Shown here: positions 33,929-44,545 of the stretch, piece by piece
Position numbering within the stretch: position 1 is the first letter of the stretch
How the letters are laid out: every line of letters begins with the position of its first letter
From: Arachidicoccus ginsenosidivorans
GTDB taxonomy: Bacteria; Bacteroidota; Bacteroidia; Chitinophagales; Chitinophagaceae
Direction of reading: 5' to 3'
Length of the DNA stretch: 64,000 bases
NCBI RefSeq assembly: GCF_007971385.1
Contig: NZ_CP042434.1
Coordinates: 1,984,001 to 2,048,000 of the forward strand
Made by a program: the position numbers and the translations under genes
The notes under the pieces: model-generated
Seen by the model: only the letters and a program-made list of their open reading frames with translations
What the model was told of the DNA's origin: nothing
The model's database searches: none

Positions 33929-36900
33929 TTACAGATTTATATCAATTCCGACGTTAAACCTTCTTACTGTAGGATAGGCACCAAAACTGGAGTTTCCACT
34001 AAAGTTTGATTCCCGGTCATCGGGCATTTTTGTCCACAGCAATAAATTATCTCCATTTACATATATTTTGCATGACTCCATGCCAAATCTTTTAATATAT
34101 TGGCCAGTCAGAGTATATCCAATTTCTGCATTTTTCAGCCTTAGATATGATCCATCATACAAATATCTTGTTCCATTTGCTTCTGGGCCAACTGTCGTAG
34201 CCCAGCGCGGAAATGGAATATTTCCGCCATTTGCCAGCGTCCAATAAGTCCCTTCAACAAAGGCTACGTCAGAAGTTGAATGGAAGGTTGGGAAACTGAC
34301 TTCTCTGGTTACATTATTAACACCATAGAATTGAATTATTATATTTAATCCTTTCCATTCTAATCCCCAGGTTGCATTATAAGTATTTTGAGGTGTACCC
34401 GTATATCCTTCTGGCGCCTGATCATATGTATCAATTACTCCATCACCATTAAAATCTATTATATTATAATCACCGGGTAATTTATTGTCATTATTAGTAG
34501 AACGTTGTGTACTTCCGTACAGATCATCCCAGGTTGTAATAAACCCTTCATTTAAATAAGATCTGGTTTGTCCAATTGCGTAATTGGCTTGTTTTTGATA
34601 AGCAGGTAACAATTCAGGATCATCTCTATAAATCACCTTGTTCTTGGCATGGGTGAGGCTCAAATTTACCCAGGCATGTAATTTATTAAAAGTATGGCTC
34701 AGTTTAAGTTGCACCTCGTAACCTTTCGCAATCACCTCCCCAAGATTTGCACTTGGAGCCGTTACACCAAAATAAGTAGGTATAGCTCTACCGCCACCAC
34801 CTATGATGATATCCGTTCTATGATCCCTGAAAACATCCACACTACCTGATATGTCGTTATTTAAAAATCCAAAATCTACACCTAGATTCCTCTTTTCCAT
34901 AGCTTCCCAATGTATATTAGGATTGCCAAGGGAACTAATCCTATAATAGGTATATGGTGTGTTAGCCGGTATTGTGCCCATCAATGTATTGCCTCCGTAA
35001 GACCATTGATCTGTATATAACCACCTTCCATTAACATTGTCATCACCAATCTTACCCCAGGATGCTCTGACCTTCAATAAATTCAAAAAATTTACATTTT
35101 TCAAAAAATCTTCATTACTTATAGTCCAGCCCGCAGCCATAGATGGGAAGAATGCCAATCGGTTATCTGCGGAGAATTTTTCTGATCCATTATATGCACC
35201 ATTTCCCTCAAAGAAATATTTGGATTTATAATTATAAGTGGCTCTAAATACATAATCTTCGCGGTAATGATAAAATTCGCTACCAGATGCATATTTTTCT
35301 CTGGACAATAATGCCATTGCTGAGAGATCATGATCTCCAAATTTCCTGGCATAATTCAATTGAAATGAATAATTAAGTCTTCTGTAAGTAGCACCGGTAT
35401 TTACATTACCACCTTGACTTGTCCAACGCACACCGTCCGAATAGTCCAGTTCAGTTCCTGTATTAATTTGTTGCAAATAATAAACTATTCCGGTTTCAGG
35501 ATCAATCCATTTTCTTTGTGCATCATTATACAAATCATTGATACCTCTACCTGCCTCCTGAAAGGTATTGTCAAGTGAATAACTTCCCCTGAAATTAAGC
35601 CCTTTAGCAATCATTCTAAGATCTTGTTCCAAAATAAAGTCAGTTGTTAATTGCGTATTTGTTCTCTTCTCAACGCCCGACATAGCTAGAGAATATACCG
35701 AATTGGGAACATCCGCATTTCTTGGCGAATAGAATGCCCAAGTACCATCCGAGTAAATGGGGGGCATGGCATCAGGTGCGGTACGGTAAGCCGAGGCCCA
35801 GTAGGTCGCATCACCGTCGGATGCTCCCCATGGAACTTTTCTTAAACCATTTGACCCAAATAGTTTTGTTGAAAACTTGGTTGTTTTCGTTAAATTAAAA
35901 TCTAGGTTACTGCGCACATTTACCCTTGTATATCCAAACCCTGAAGAATATCCTCTATTATTCTGAAAGGTTCTAAATAAATCTCCTTCATGCACAAAAT
36001 CAATGGCGGCAAAGTATTTTACGAATTGGGAACCACCAGAAACATTGACACTTGTATTATAGGACATGGCATGGCTCTTAAATAATTCTTTTTCCCAATC
36101 TGTATTTGGATATTGATCACGCTCGGCATCTGATGCAGGAAATCTATATTTTAACAAGATATCCTCAGGTTTATAGGCCGTCCAGCCATTATCAGTTAGC
36201 ATTAGTTCCCTCGCTATTACGCCATTTTTAAGCGTTAAAGCATCATAAGAATCATACTTTGCAGGTAACTTAGAAGCAATTTTCGTTGTAACATTCGATC
36301 TAATTTGAATTTTAGCCTTCCCTAGAAAACCTTGCTTGGTGGTTATCAAAATAACACCGTTTGCTCCTTTTACGCCAAAAACAGCAGTAGCTGATGCATC
36401 TTTAAGAACTGTAACTGTGGCAACTGACGATATATCAATTTGACTTATTGGACGCTCTACACCATCAACTAATATAAGCGGAGCGCTATTATTCCAAGAA
36501 GTAGCTGCACGTATGACAATTTGAGGATCTTCTGCTCCGGGCATCCCTGTGGAGGAGCTAGTAATTAACCCCGGTAAATTCCCAGTTAAAGCCATCCCTA
36601 AATTTGTAACGCCGCCTGAATGATTCAACACCTCTCCTGTTGTTTGAACAATTGAGCCTACGACGCTTTCTTTGTTTTGTTTTCCATATCCGACCACTAC
36701 CACACTATCCATTTCAGCGATTTCTGGCTTTAAATGAATCACCAAATGGCTTTTTGAACCTCTAACGAAAACCTCCTCATCTTTATACCCTACATATCTG
36801 ACCAACAATTTTGCTGAGGCTCCTTCATATTTTATCAAAAATTCACCAGAATTATTCGTTATGGCCGAACTGTTTCTACCATCAACGGTGAGTATACTTG

Positions 36901-37084
36901 CTCCAATAACTGGTTCATTTTTTTCATTGACAACCAGTCCTTCTACGATATCTTTTTGTTTTTTATTACCATTGGCTTGTCCAAGCGTCAACTGAACCGG
37001 TAATAATAAAACAATTAAAATAGCCCAGATTTTATTATAATCTATTAGGGCGCCAAAATTTCGACAGATTTTGCAATTAAACAT
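33929..37084 (-). CDS. SusC/RagA-family TonB-dependent outer-membrane transporter (core pair 1)
   Basis: An intact 1051-residue SusC. The N-terminus has a hydrophobic signal (IWAILIVLLLPVQLTLGQ) preceded by about 20 residues, so the true start may lie slightly downstream of the longest one. The carboxypeptidase-regulatory-like domain (VEGLVVNEKNEPVIGASIL) is followed by MDSVVVVGYGKQNKE and a plug domain with VTVLKDASATAVFGVKGANGVILITTKQG. The 22-strand barrel ends in RRFNVGIDINL. It is the first gene of the core SusC-SusD-SusC-SusD-DUF1735-GH10-like series. The 965 bp region before it carries two operator-like CAATCGATTG sites. It would import xylo-oligosaccharides with the adjacent SusD. Confidence 0.95.
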   Translation of the reverse strand: MFNCKICRNFGALIDYNKIWAILIVLLLPVQLTLGQANGNKKQKDIVEGLVVNEKNEPVIGASILTVDGRNSSAITNNSGEFLIKYEGASAKLLVRYVGYKDEEVFVRGSKSHLVIHLKPEIAEMDSVVVVGYGKQNKESVVGSIVQTTGEVLNHSGGVTNLGMALTGNLPGLITSSSTGMPGAEDPQIVIRAATSWNNSAPLILVDGVERPISQIDISSVATVTVLKDASATAVFGVKGANGVILITTKQGFLGKAKIQIRSNVTTKIASKLPAKYDSYDALTLKNGVIARELMLTDNGWTAYKPEDILLKYRFPASDAERDQYPNTDWEKELFKSHAMSYNTSVNVSGGSQFVKYFAAIDFVHEGDLFRTFQNNRGYSSGFGYTRVNVRSNLDFNLTKTTKFSTKLFGSNGLRKVPWGASDGDATYWASAYRTAPDAMPPIYSDGTWAFYSPRNADVPNSVYSLAMSGVEKRTNTQLTTDFILEQDLRMIAKGLNFRGSYSLDNTFQEAGRGINDLYNDAQRKWIDPETGIVYYLQQINTGTELDYSDGVRWTSQGGNVNTGATYRRLNYSFQLNYARKFGDHDLSAMALLSREKYASGSEFYHYREDYVFRATYNYKSKYFFEGNGAYNGSEKFSADNRLAFFPSMAAGWTISNEDFLKNVNFLNLLKVRASWGKIGDDNVNGRWLYTDQWSYGGNTLMGTIPANTPYTYYRISSLGNPNIHWEAMEKRNLGVDFGFLNNDISGSVDVFRDHRTDIIIGGGGRAIPTYFGVTAPSANLGEVIAKGYEVQLKLSHTFNKLHAWVNLSLTHAKNKVIYRDDPELLPAYQKQANYAIGQTRSYLNEGFITTWDDLYGSTQRSTNNDNKLPGDYNIIDFNGDGVIDTYDQAPEGYTGTPQNTYNATWGLEWKGLNIIIQFYGVNNVTREVSFPTFHSTSDVAFVEGTYWTLANGGNIPFPRWATTVGPEANGTRYLYDGSYLRLKNAEIGYTLTGQYIKRFGMESCKIYVNGDNLLLWTKMPDDRESNFSGNSSFGAYPTVRRFNVGIDINL

Positions 37085-37193
37085 ACCTTTTTCTGTTTAT
37101 TATTTAATACGTGTCATAATATAAGTGGTGTAATCAAATGATATAAGCACTTAGATGGTTTAGAAACAATTCCCAAATTTTCATTAATTAAAA

Positions 37194-37209
37194 AAACAAT
37201 CGATTGCCA
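37194..37209. promoter_or_regulatory. Weak LacI-family operator-like site
   Basis: AAACAATCGATTGCCA keeps the central CAATCGATTGC of the perfect palindromes at 44.6 and 58.0 kb but differs in the outer positions. It lies about 110 bp upstream of the core SusC start. Taken with the better site 310 bp further upstream, it could form a pair bound by a tetrameric repressor. Evidence is sequence similarity only. Confidence 0.35.
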
Positions 37210-37507
37210 TTTTTAATCAAAATTTTTTCTCTCAGATTTTTACTTAACGGCTTTCTATATTCATTAAGAATGTCTTTATGTTTTTACTCACAAACTATTT
37301 CTTGTACAATTTCCTGGGATTTAACAAATTTAAAAGCATGATGCATTATATCTCAATAATAAATAATGTCGCTCATATAAGGCCGTTTGATCATCATTTA
37401 AAGCGATTCAATGGTATAGATAATAGATCTTCGTGTTTTAATTTTAGCGTAATATTCTAATATCACTTTTAAACAATATAATGTTAATATTTCAAGAGTA
37501 AGAATAA

Positions 37508-37523
37508 TTTCAATCGATTGCAA
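37508..37523. promoter_or_regulatory. LacI-family operator-like site upstream of the core SusC operon
   Basis: TTTCAATCGATTGCAA differs at one position from the 16 bp palindrome TTGCAATCGATTGCAA found between xylB and the LacI-type gene. It lies about 425 bp upstream of the core SusC ATG. The shared motif suggests that the LacI-type protein encoded at 58.0 kb also controls the core xylan uptake operon. Confidence 0.5.
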
Positions 37524-38049
37524 TTAATTAATAAAAAAAATATCTGATGCCCTGTAATAACCTTATAATTTATAACTGCTTGAATATTATTATACAACAA
37601 TATTACTTATTAATTATCAAATTGACAAATAATACCTTAACTTTTTTTAAACATGAAGTCGATTTCCATTGCAAATGGTTAACAATTAATTAATAAGCTT
37701 CAAAAAAAAATTCTAAAATAAAACGTTTTCATATCTTTTTTGTTCGCAATTAAATGATGTTTGTTAGAAAAGTCAGTTTTTTTGAACATTTCAAATGGCG
37801 CGCGTAGATTTTTCGGGTAACATCAATGCTTAATGGTAATATTCTCTATTTCAAAAAAGTGATTTATCATCTATATATTTTTGAATCATAAATTATTATC
37901 TTTATTTTAATTATGGTTCCTTATCCATTGCGTATTAAATCTCACATAAGGTAAATATTTTATACCACTTGCAGCTCTGTTTAAAATTGAATTACCTGTT
38001 TATGAGTCACTACTTATGTGTGTTTATGATAATTTTGAGTGTCATCAAG

Positions 38050-39213
38050 CTTACTGCATTAAAACCCAAAACGCTGACCTTTGAAGAAGATCAGCCCTCT
38101 AAAAGTGCTGCTGATAAACTCTGTTTTCTTCCCTATTTTGCAAAACTTGGTAAACTGGTATTATTATCTAATCGATTATCTTGAGACGAAACTTATCAAT
38201 CTACTAAGCTCTATTCCGAGTTCTATCGCTTAGAAGCCATCAAATTTTTGCTGATACTCTGAGGACAATATAAGATACATGGATAGAGAGCTTATGGTTA
38301 CCTGGTTTACAACATCCCATCCTGACCGCATTACTGTTAGAATGAATCGGTATTTTTTAAAAGTAATCCGTCTTAAATGAATCGAATTAGGCTTATTAGG
38401 GATCAACAAAAATATGGACTTTATAACAATTTCCTATTGGAGATGAGTAGCGTGCAAGCATAATTGGGATTGCAAAAACGGCAAGGTGCTCACAAACATG
38501 CTAGCCGTATTGATTGATGAACATGATAGCCCTATCATCGGTTATGGCAATACAGATGTTAAGCAAAAAAACAAACGTAAAATTGTTCTAGAATATTGAG
38601 ATTTTTATCTGCAGTGCTGTATTGGTGCTGTGGGGCAATATTAAACGATCCTTGACGGCAAATTTACCAGCTATGAGCATCTGAGCCGCCTAAATGAACA
38701 AGGTGCAGATTTATAAGCATACGTCGCATCGTAAAAAAATAAGTAAACAATATTCAAAACCATCTGGCTTCCTGAAGGAAAAAAGTACTTGTTCCATGCG
38801 GCGGCAATAAAAACAGGACATTAAAATTTAATGACAGCAATATAACGCTAAGGGTATATGATGCAAAGGTTCGCCAGGTTATGTTTATAGATTATGGAAA
38901 GGGAAATCGGCTTTTTCATTTCTAATAATTTCGATCTCTGTCGGAACAAATTGTTAGAAAACATACTAGGAGACGGAATGTAGAGAAACATATCAGTGAG
39001 CAAATCGAATTTTCCAATCTAAATAAAGTTAATCTTTTAATGCTTATTAAGATCGACTTCGATCTCACAAAGTCAATACTTGCCCATAACCTTTACCGAT
39101 TGTTCTCCAATCACCTGGAATGTTATAGCCGCTTGTCTGATCCGCGTATTGATGAAGCGTTCGTTAATAATTACCTGATATTTGGAGATAAAATCCGACG
39201 CTATAACCATTAA
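38050..39213 (+). pseudogene. Decayed DDE transposase (IS4-like) remnant
   Basis: Reading the plus strand in shifting frames gives pieces in transposase order. They are TLTFEEDQPSKSAADKLCF (38071 onward), then DGKFTSYEHLSRLNEQGADL (about 38650-38713), then HISEQIEFSNLNKVNLLMLI and DFDLTKSILAHNLYRLFSNH (about 38984-39113), ending at the stop at 39211-39213. These resemble the N-terminus, the DDE middle region and the C-terminal region of Bacteroidota IS4-type transposases. Many stops and frameshifts interrupt them, far more than the single-base breaks elsewhere, so this is a genuine relic. Terminal inverted repeats were not identified. It sits between two SusC/SusD operons, which suggests that the locus was joined or rearranged here. 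Family assignment is from memory of motifs and is moderate. Confidence 0.55.
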
Positions 39214-39416
39214 TTAAAATAAAGGAGAAAATAGACCTGCCATTAGTACTTCAAGCATTAATTCAACTCAAGGTTTTTAAGTGTGCATGATTAAATGCCA
39301 AAAAGGTCAATTTTTAAGGAGCGGCCAACTTCCAAATTTATACTCGAATAATTACTTTGAAATCTTTGTAAAACAAAGATTGTTCGACAATTTCTAGTGA
39401 AGGTAATAATTAAATG

Positions 39417-39473
39417 AAAAATCAGATAGCCTTAACATTCCATTTGATGACTTGCTAAAACTATCTGATTTTT
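39417..39473. terminator. Perfect 13 bp inverted repeat, candidate bidirectional terminator
   Basis: AAAAATCAGATAG (39417-39429) and CTATCTGATTTTT (39461-39473) are exact reverse complements separated by 31 bases. The element begins 30 bp after the stop of the SusD at 39504. Having an A-run on one side and a T-run on the other, it could stop transcription in both directions. It would end the SusC/SusD pair A transcript before the transposase relic. It could alternatively be an end of the former insertion. Confidence 0.5.
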
Positions 39474-39503
39474 AAAGAAGCGTCAGAATTCAATCAAAGT
39501 AGC

Positions 39504-41456
39504 CTATTCATATCCAGGATTTTGGTAGGCAGCCTTTGCTTCTGTACTCATTTGTAATGCGTCTAATTCACCTTGAGGAATTGGCCGTAGATATAAATAA
39601 GGCTGTATATTACGGGTCACGACAGTTGCGGTATGATCTCCAACATTACTGCCGGCGATTTTATAGGAAGAAGCCAAATCGCCCCATTCCTGTGTACGGA
39701 TCAGATCATACCAGCGGTAACCTTCACCGTAATATTCGCGAGAACGTTCTGCCAAAATATAATCAATTGTTATCGTAGTAGGTGTAGCTCCAACCATTGC
39801 GGCACTACGGTCTTCGACCTTGGCGACATTTCCGTTGTTATCCCAGTTCCATTTTCCGGCACGTGCTCTGATTACATTAATCAGATCCCTTGCTGTGTTT
39901 CCGGCTTTAGTTGTGGCACCTTTTACAGCCGCCTCAGCCGCAATAAAATAAAGCTCAGAGAATTTAGCAATATTGAATGGACGAGTACTCCCTGCATTAG
40001 GCTGTCCCAAACCATCGCCATTATCCGTCCGGTAAGGTCCAAGTTTCCATAAACCCGGATAGACGATCCTACTGATATCATTTGGACCTACAACATAATC
40101 GGCACGGCCTGGCAACACACCAACTCCAATATTGCTCTTATAAGTCGTATTTGAATAATCAATTGGTGTAGCGGGACTTTCATTCAAGAAGGTCAGCACG
40201 GCATCTCCTGGATTAATTTTCAAATGATTCGCATTATAAAGTGGCCCACTAATACCCGCCTCATCCCAATTACCTCTATAAACGGTCGTAAATGTGCCAT
40301 CATATCTGGAATCATTGGATTTATCTGCAAAGGTATTTTCAATCGCACCAATTGTTGGTGCCATTCTGGTCCAGGGTCTGCCTAAGGCTTGTGTGGCGTC
40401 CCGCTGTACAGAATTTACAGCCGTCCAACCGGTTGGCGTCGAACTACTAGTCATATTTGGATAATTCCATGTCATCATCCAACCAGCAAAGTTGTCTGGC
40501 GCACCTCCGCTACCGGAAGTAAGACTTCCACCATTATAATACTCACTGGTCTCGGTATGGTCAGCATACAGTAATATTTCACTATTGCGGTCATTAGCCC
40601 CATTATTGACATCATAAAATGTAGGTTGTAAGGCAAATGGTCCTGGATTCTCTATTGCTGTAGTGGCTATGTCATAGGCCTGTTGAAAATACCACTGTGC
40701 ATTATGGCCATCGGGATCATTTCTGTCAGTTGCTGGATAAGTAGGTATGTTTTTTGGGTTTTGCAACCACCAACCATAGGTCAGGTACGCCTTGGATAAT
40801 AATAGTCTCGCCAAGGTTTTTGTTGCACCGCCAGTGACTCTTGGGTTATCAGGCAAATCCTTCACTGCAGTTACAAAGTCAGGGAAAATACCCTTTGTGT
40901 AGACTTCAGGCACCGTATTGCGTACAGATTCTCGCACTGGATTTGTATTAAATTTGAGTTCTCCGGCACCAAGATCTAGCGGAACTCCTCCAAAAGTCTG
41001 CACCAATAAAAAATAATCAAATGCTCTAAAAAGTCTGGCTTCCGCTATTAGATCATTCGTTACATCTGGTATGCTGGAAGCATTTTCGATTATTCCACTA
41101 GCGGTATTGATATTGGTAAATGTAGTTCCCCATATTGCATCTGCGCGACTGGTAGTTGAAGTAATGTCACCTTGTCCAGAGAGGTCCATCACCTTAAAAT
41201 TCTGGTCAGCACTCTGCCCATAGGTTACCTCATCGGTCCCCGTCTCACATGTATTATAGTAATAAGCCTGTCCATAAATATTACGCAGGTGTGCATACAT
41301 CTCTGTTAGCCCTCCCATTAACCCGGACTTTGTTTTAAAGAAATCCGGCGTATAAATACTCCTGGGTTGTTCCTCCAGAATTTTGGAACAGCCAGTAAAA
41401 AGAATGACTACTAAGGTCGCTCTTAAGAGTGTTTTTATATATGTCTGTTTCATCAT
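39504..41456 (-). CDS. SusD/RagB-family outer-membrane lipoprotein (pair A)
   Basis: A 650-residue SusD protein with the lipoprotein signal VVILFTGC. EEQPRSIYTPDFFKTKSGLMGGLTEMYAHL is the usual start, split here by an insertion relative to shorter members. ARLFRAFDYFLLVQTFGGVPLDLG is the TPR-like region, and FNIAKFSELYFIAAEAAVKG and ILAERSREYYGEGYRWYDLIR are the C-terminal motifs. It starts 8 bp after its SusC stop. It is the larger SusD subtype common in Sphingobacteriia. Nothing in it names the ligand, but its operon is preceded by the same operator as the xylose genes, which points to xylan-derived sugars. Confidence 0.93.
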   Translation of the reverse strand: MMKQTYIKTLLRATLVVILFTGCSKILEEQPRSIYTPDFFKTKSGLMGGLTEMYAHLRNIYGQAYYYNTCETGTDEVTYGQSADQNFKVMDLSGQGDITSTTSRADAIWGTTFTNINTASGIIENASSIPDVTNDLIAEARLFRAFDYFLLVQTFGGVPLDLGAGELKFNTNPVRESVRNTVPEVYTKGIFPDFVTAVKDLPDNPRVTGGATKTLARLLLSKAYLTYGWWLQNPKNIPTYPATDRNDPDGHNAQWYFQQAYDIATTAIENPGPFALQPTFYDVNNGANDRNSEILLYADHTETSEYYNGGSLTSGSGGAPDNFAGWMMTWNYPNMTSSSTPTGWTAVNSVQRDATQALGRPWTRMAPTIGAIENTFADKSNDSRYDGTFTTVYRGNWDEAGISGPLYNANHLKINPGDAVLTFLNESPATPIDYSNTTYKSNIGVGVLPGRADYVVGPNDISRIVYPGLWKLGPYRTDNGDGLGQPNAGSTRPFNIAKFSELYFIAAEAAVKGATTKAGNTARDLINVIRARAGKWNWDNNGNVAKVEDRSAAMVGATPTTITIDYILAERSREYYGEGYRWYDLIRTQEWGDLASSYKIAGSNVGDHTATVVTRNIQPYLYLRPIPQGELDALQMSTEAKAAYQNPGYE

Positions 41457-41464
41457 TATACTTT

Positions 41465-44400
41465 TTAAAATGTTAAATTAAATCCAATCAAGTAATTTCG
41501 GGTAGCAGGCGTGTTCGTCCCCAATGTCAGCAAACGATGTTGATAAGCAGACACGGCCGAGTTTTGATCTCCATAAGAGTTTGTCTCTGGATCAAGGCCT
41601 GTTTTATTATAGAAAGGTGAAAACATGACAAATGGATTCTGTACAGTAAAATAGACCCTCAAGTTGCTGATACCGGACTTTTTCATCCAATCATTTTTTG
41701 CGATATTATAACCAAGAGAAATTGTACGGATCTTCATATAGGAAGCGTCAAAATAGCCCAAAGTTGATCCGTATTTTGGGTTATCACCACTAGCAATACC
41801 TCCTGGTTTAGGATAAGTGGCATCTGTATTTTCAGGAGTCCAATAATCAATTTTAACATTATTTCTCCTTCCGCTCATTAAATTGAGATAGCCTGCAGAA
41901 GAATAAAGCGTGCTTATCAGTATACCGCCGCTTTTATAAACACCTACTACACTTAAATCAAAGGCTTTGTAAGCGACACGCGTATTAAAACCACCTTCGA
42001 AATCTGGGTCCATACTCATTATTTGCCTGTCATCCGGTCCAATTGCCCTCAAGGGTGATCCATCTGTGTTATATCCGCCTGTATATTTCACTTTGATCAT
42101 CCCTACATTGCCACCTGGTTCTAATTTATCAAGATTTGGATCACCTTCCTGCCAAAGACCAACTTTCTGATAATCATATATTACGTCAATTGGGTAACCA
42201 ACAAACCAGGCATTCCCTTCGTCCCTATCTTGACCGGAAGCTAATTGAACCAGCTTATTGCGATTTCCATATATGTTGATACCAGCATCCCATGACCATC
42301 CATTCACATTATTAATGATGGAGCCATCAAGAGATAGTTCAAATCCCTTATTCTGCGTTTTCCCAATATTAGCAGTATAGCTACCAACACCGGATGTACC
42401 TGGTAAGCTTACACCCAGCAAAATATTATTAGTATTAGTCACATAATATTCCACCGTTCCACTTAACCGATTATTGAAAAGTGAAAAATCCAAGCCGTAG
42501 TTCCATGTCTCTGAATATTCCCAGCCCAAATCAGCATTGGGTAGTTCGGATACATAGAATCCTGTAGAATAATTATCATCTCCAAAATTGTAAGGGCTAG
42601 TCGATAATCTACCTAAAGTAGCGTAAGGCGCAATGGATTGATTGGACGTTTGGCCATACCCAACCCTTAACTTCAATGAGTTGATAGTCGACACATTTTT
42701 CATAAAGGATTCATTGGCGATATTCCAACCTGCTGATACAGCGGGGTAAGTATGCCACTGATGGCCCTTAGCTAGTCTGGAAGAGGCATCTGACCGCAAA
42801 GTTGCTGTGATCATATAACGGTTATCATAGGAATACATAGCACGACCCATCCAGGACATCAAGCCACTGACCTGATAGCTCTGATTAGCCGGATCGACAG
42901 TGATTTCACCAGCTGCCTGTCCAAGGTTGTAGAATTGGAATGCATCGGCGGGGATATCTTTTGCCGCAACATTCGAACTATTATACTTGTTTTGCGCAGT
43001 GGAATAAAGCGCGACGACATTTAATTGATGTTTATTTTTAAATGTTCTGTCATAAGTCAATAGGTTTTCAATTGTCCAATCAGTCGTGAGCGCGTTAGTA
43101 ATAGAGGCCGTAGAAGGAGTCGTTTCATTCGAACTATTGATTCCCTCCCCCGTATAGTTTCCGCCATTACTAGATCGGTAATTTAACCCCACATTTATCC
43201 TATATTTTAAACCTTCTACCCAGGGCACCTTCACCTCACCATAAAGCGAGTTATAAGATCCATAAGCTTTTGTTTGACTTAGCCAGGTATCTTTTAGGCT
43301 TTCAATACTGTTTCTTGTATACACCCAAGATTCATCTAAGGGCATTTTAATCGTTCGTTTCATCGAGCCGTCGGAATTATAAGGACTGGCGAGGGGTGAC
43401 ATACTTAAGATGCCATATGTCCCAACTTGAGTGCCCTGTGTAATATTAAAATTATTATTCGTTGAAAAACCTACACGAAAGTATTTCCCGATTTTCTGGT
43501 CAACCGATCCATGCAATGAAAAACGCTTGTACTGCTGAGTCGGAATTACTGCCTCATCCTTATAATAACTTGCGCCAAAATTATAGCTTCCACGATCAGT
43601 GCCACCCGAAACGTTAACATCCTGGCTAGTCATATGTGCCGTTCTGTAAAATAGTTTTTGCCAATCTGTATTAATACTATCTTTTTCATCCGTACCATTA
43701 TTATATTGACCCGCTGCTTTACGCAGGGCGATAAATTCAGGTCCATTCATCATCGGATATTCTGAAAAGACTTTCTTTATGCCGTAATAACTATTAATAC
43801 TAATTCTCGCTTTCTGCCCGGCAATCCCTTTATAAGTCGTGATTAATATTACACCATTTGCACCGCGTGAGCCATAAATTGCTGTAGCAGATGCGTCTTT
43901 CAATATATCCAGACTTTTAATACTGTTTGCATCGATATCACTAATAGAACCCGCGAAAGGAATACCATCTAACACAATTAATGGATCATTACTTGCTGTC
44001 AGTGATCTGGTACCGCGAATATGTATTTGCATAGCCGCCCCTGGCTGAGAAGAGGTCTGAGAAATCTGAACACCCGGTAGGCGGCCTTGAAGTGCATCCG
44101 AAACATTTGATGAGGGCACTTCCCTGAGACTGGTTCCACTAATAGAAGAGACCGATCCGGTAACCGCTTCTTTCCTCTGTGTGCCGTATCCGATAACCAC
44201 AATGTCCTGAAGACTTGCGTCGGTTTTGGCCATCAGGGTTACCGTGATGTCAGATTGACCATTATATATTACTTTCTGTGGTTGAAAACCAATATAGGAA
44301 ATTTCCAGTTCCTGACCCTTAGCCGCTTGTATTGAAAATTGTCCCTTGGCATCAGTAAACGTACCTTTCCCCGTTTCACTATTTTTGACCGATGCGCCAC

Positions 44401-44545
44401 TAATCGGGCCACCAGTTGAATCGGTGACAACCCCATGCACGGCAGAAGTACCACCCTGTGCAAGCAAGGCAGGGGAGGAAAGCAGGGTCGCTGTAACGAT
44501 TAGGATAAGAGAAACAATCAAGTTTCTTAAATCGAATTTTTGCAT
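41465..44545 (-). CDS. SusC/RagA-family TonB-dependent outer-membrane transporter (pair A)
   Basis: An intact 1026-residue SusC. The signal peptide (ending SPALLAQ) is followed by a carboxypeptidase-regulatory-like domain (AVHGVVTDSTGGPISGASVKN) and LQDIVVIGYGTQRKEAVTGSV. The plug domain contains DALQGRLPGVQISQTSSQPG and LKDASATAIYGSRGANGVILITT. The barrel ends in ATRNYLIGFNLTF. There is no STN domain. The start codon is 54 bp from an 18 bp perfect palindrome that matches the site next to the LacI-type gene, so repression by that protein is likely. It forms a two-gene operon with the following SusD. Confidence 0.95.
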   Translation of the reverse strand: MQKFDLRNLIVSLILIVTATLLSSPALLAQGGTSAVHGVVTDSTGGPISGASVKNSETGKGTFTDAKGQFSIQAAKGQELEISYIGFQPQKVIYNGQSDITVTLMAKTDASLQDIVVIGYGTQRKEAVTGSVSSISGTSLREVPSSNVSDALQGRLPGVQISQTSSQPGAAMQIHIRGTRSLTASNDPLIVLDGIPFAGSISDIDANSIKSLDILKDASATAIYGSRGANGVILITTYKGIAGQKARISINSYYGIKKVFSEYPMMNGPEFIALRKAAGQYNNGTDEKDSINTDWQKLFYRTAHMTSQDVNVSGGTDRGSYNFGASYYKDEAVIPTQQYKRFSLHGSVDQKIGKYFRVGFSTNNNFNITQGTQVGTYGILSMSPLASPYNSDGSMKRTIKMPLDESWVYTRNSIESLKDTWLSQTKAYGSYNSLYGEVKVPWVEGLKYRINVGLNYRSSNGGNYTGEGINSSNETTPSTASITNALTTDWTIENLLTYDRTFKNKHQLNVVALYSTAQNKYNSSNVAAKDIPADAFQFYNLGQAAGEITVDPANQSYQVSGLMSWMGRAMYSYDNRYMITATLRSDASSRLAKGHQWHTYPAVSAGWNIANESFMKNVSTINSLKLRVGYGQTSNQSIAPYATLGRLSTSPYNFGDDNYSTGFYVSELPNADLGWEYSETWNYGLDFSLFNNRLSGTVEYYVTNTNNILLGVSLPGTSGVGSYTANIGKTQNKGFELSLDGSIINNVNGWSWDAGINIYGNRNKLVQLASGQDRDEGNAWFVGYPIDVIYDYQKVGLWQEGDPNLDKLEPGGNVGMIKVKYTGGYNTDGSPLRAIGPDDRQIMSMDPDFEGGFNTRVAYKAFDLSVVGVYKSGGILISTLYSSAGYLNLMSGRRNNVKIDYWTPENTDATYPKPGGIASGDNPKYGSTLGYFDASYMKIRTISLGYNIAKNDWMKKSGISNLRVYFTVQNPFVMFSPFYNKTGLDPETNSYGDQNSAVSAYQHRLLTLGTNTPATRNYLIGFNLTF

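Larger units (their letters stand above)
37085..38049. other. 965 bp AT-rich intergenic and regulatory region upstream of the core SusC operon
   Basis: No supported gene lies here. It holds operator-like sites at 37194-37209 and 37508-37523, listed separately. A short interrupted palindrome, CCATTGCAAATGG, is at 37666-37678, and a ten-base palindrome, AAAACGTTTT, at 37720-37729. The length and the number of palindromes mark it as the control region of the core xylan operon. The right end may already be part of the decayed transposase insertion. Confidence 0.5.

Noticed and set aside
37085-39503. CRISPR array or tandem repeat block in the long non-coding region
   Set aside because: No regularly spaced repeat was found; the region is explained by control sites and a decayed transposase.
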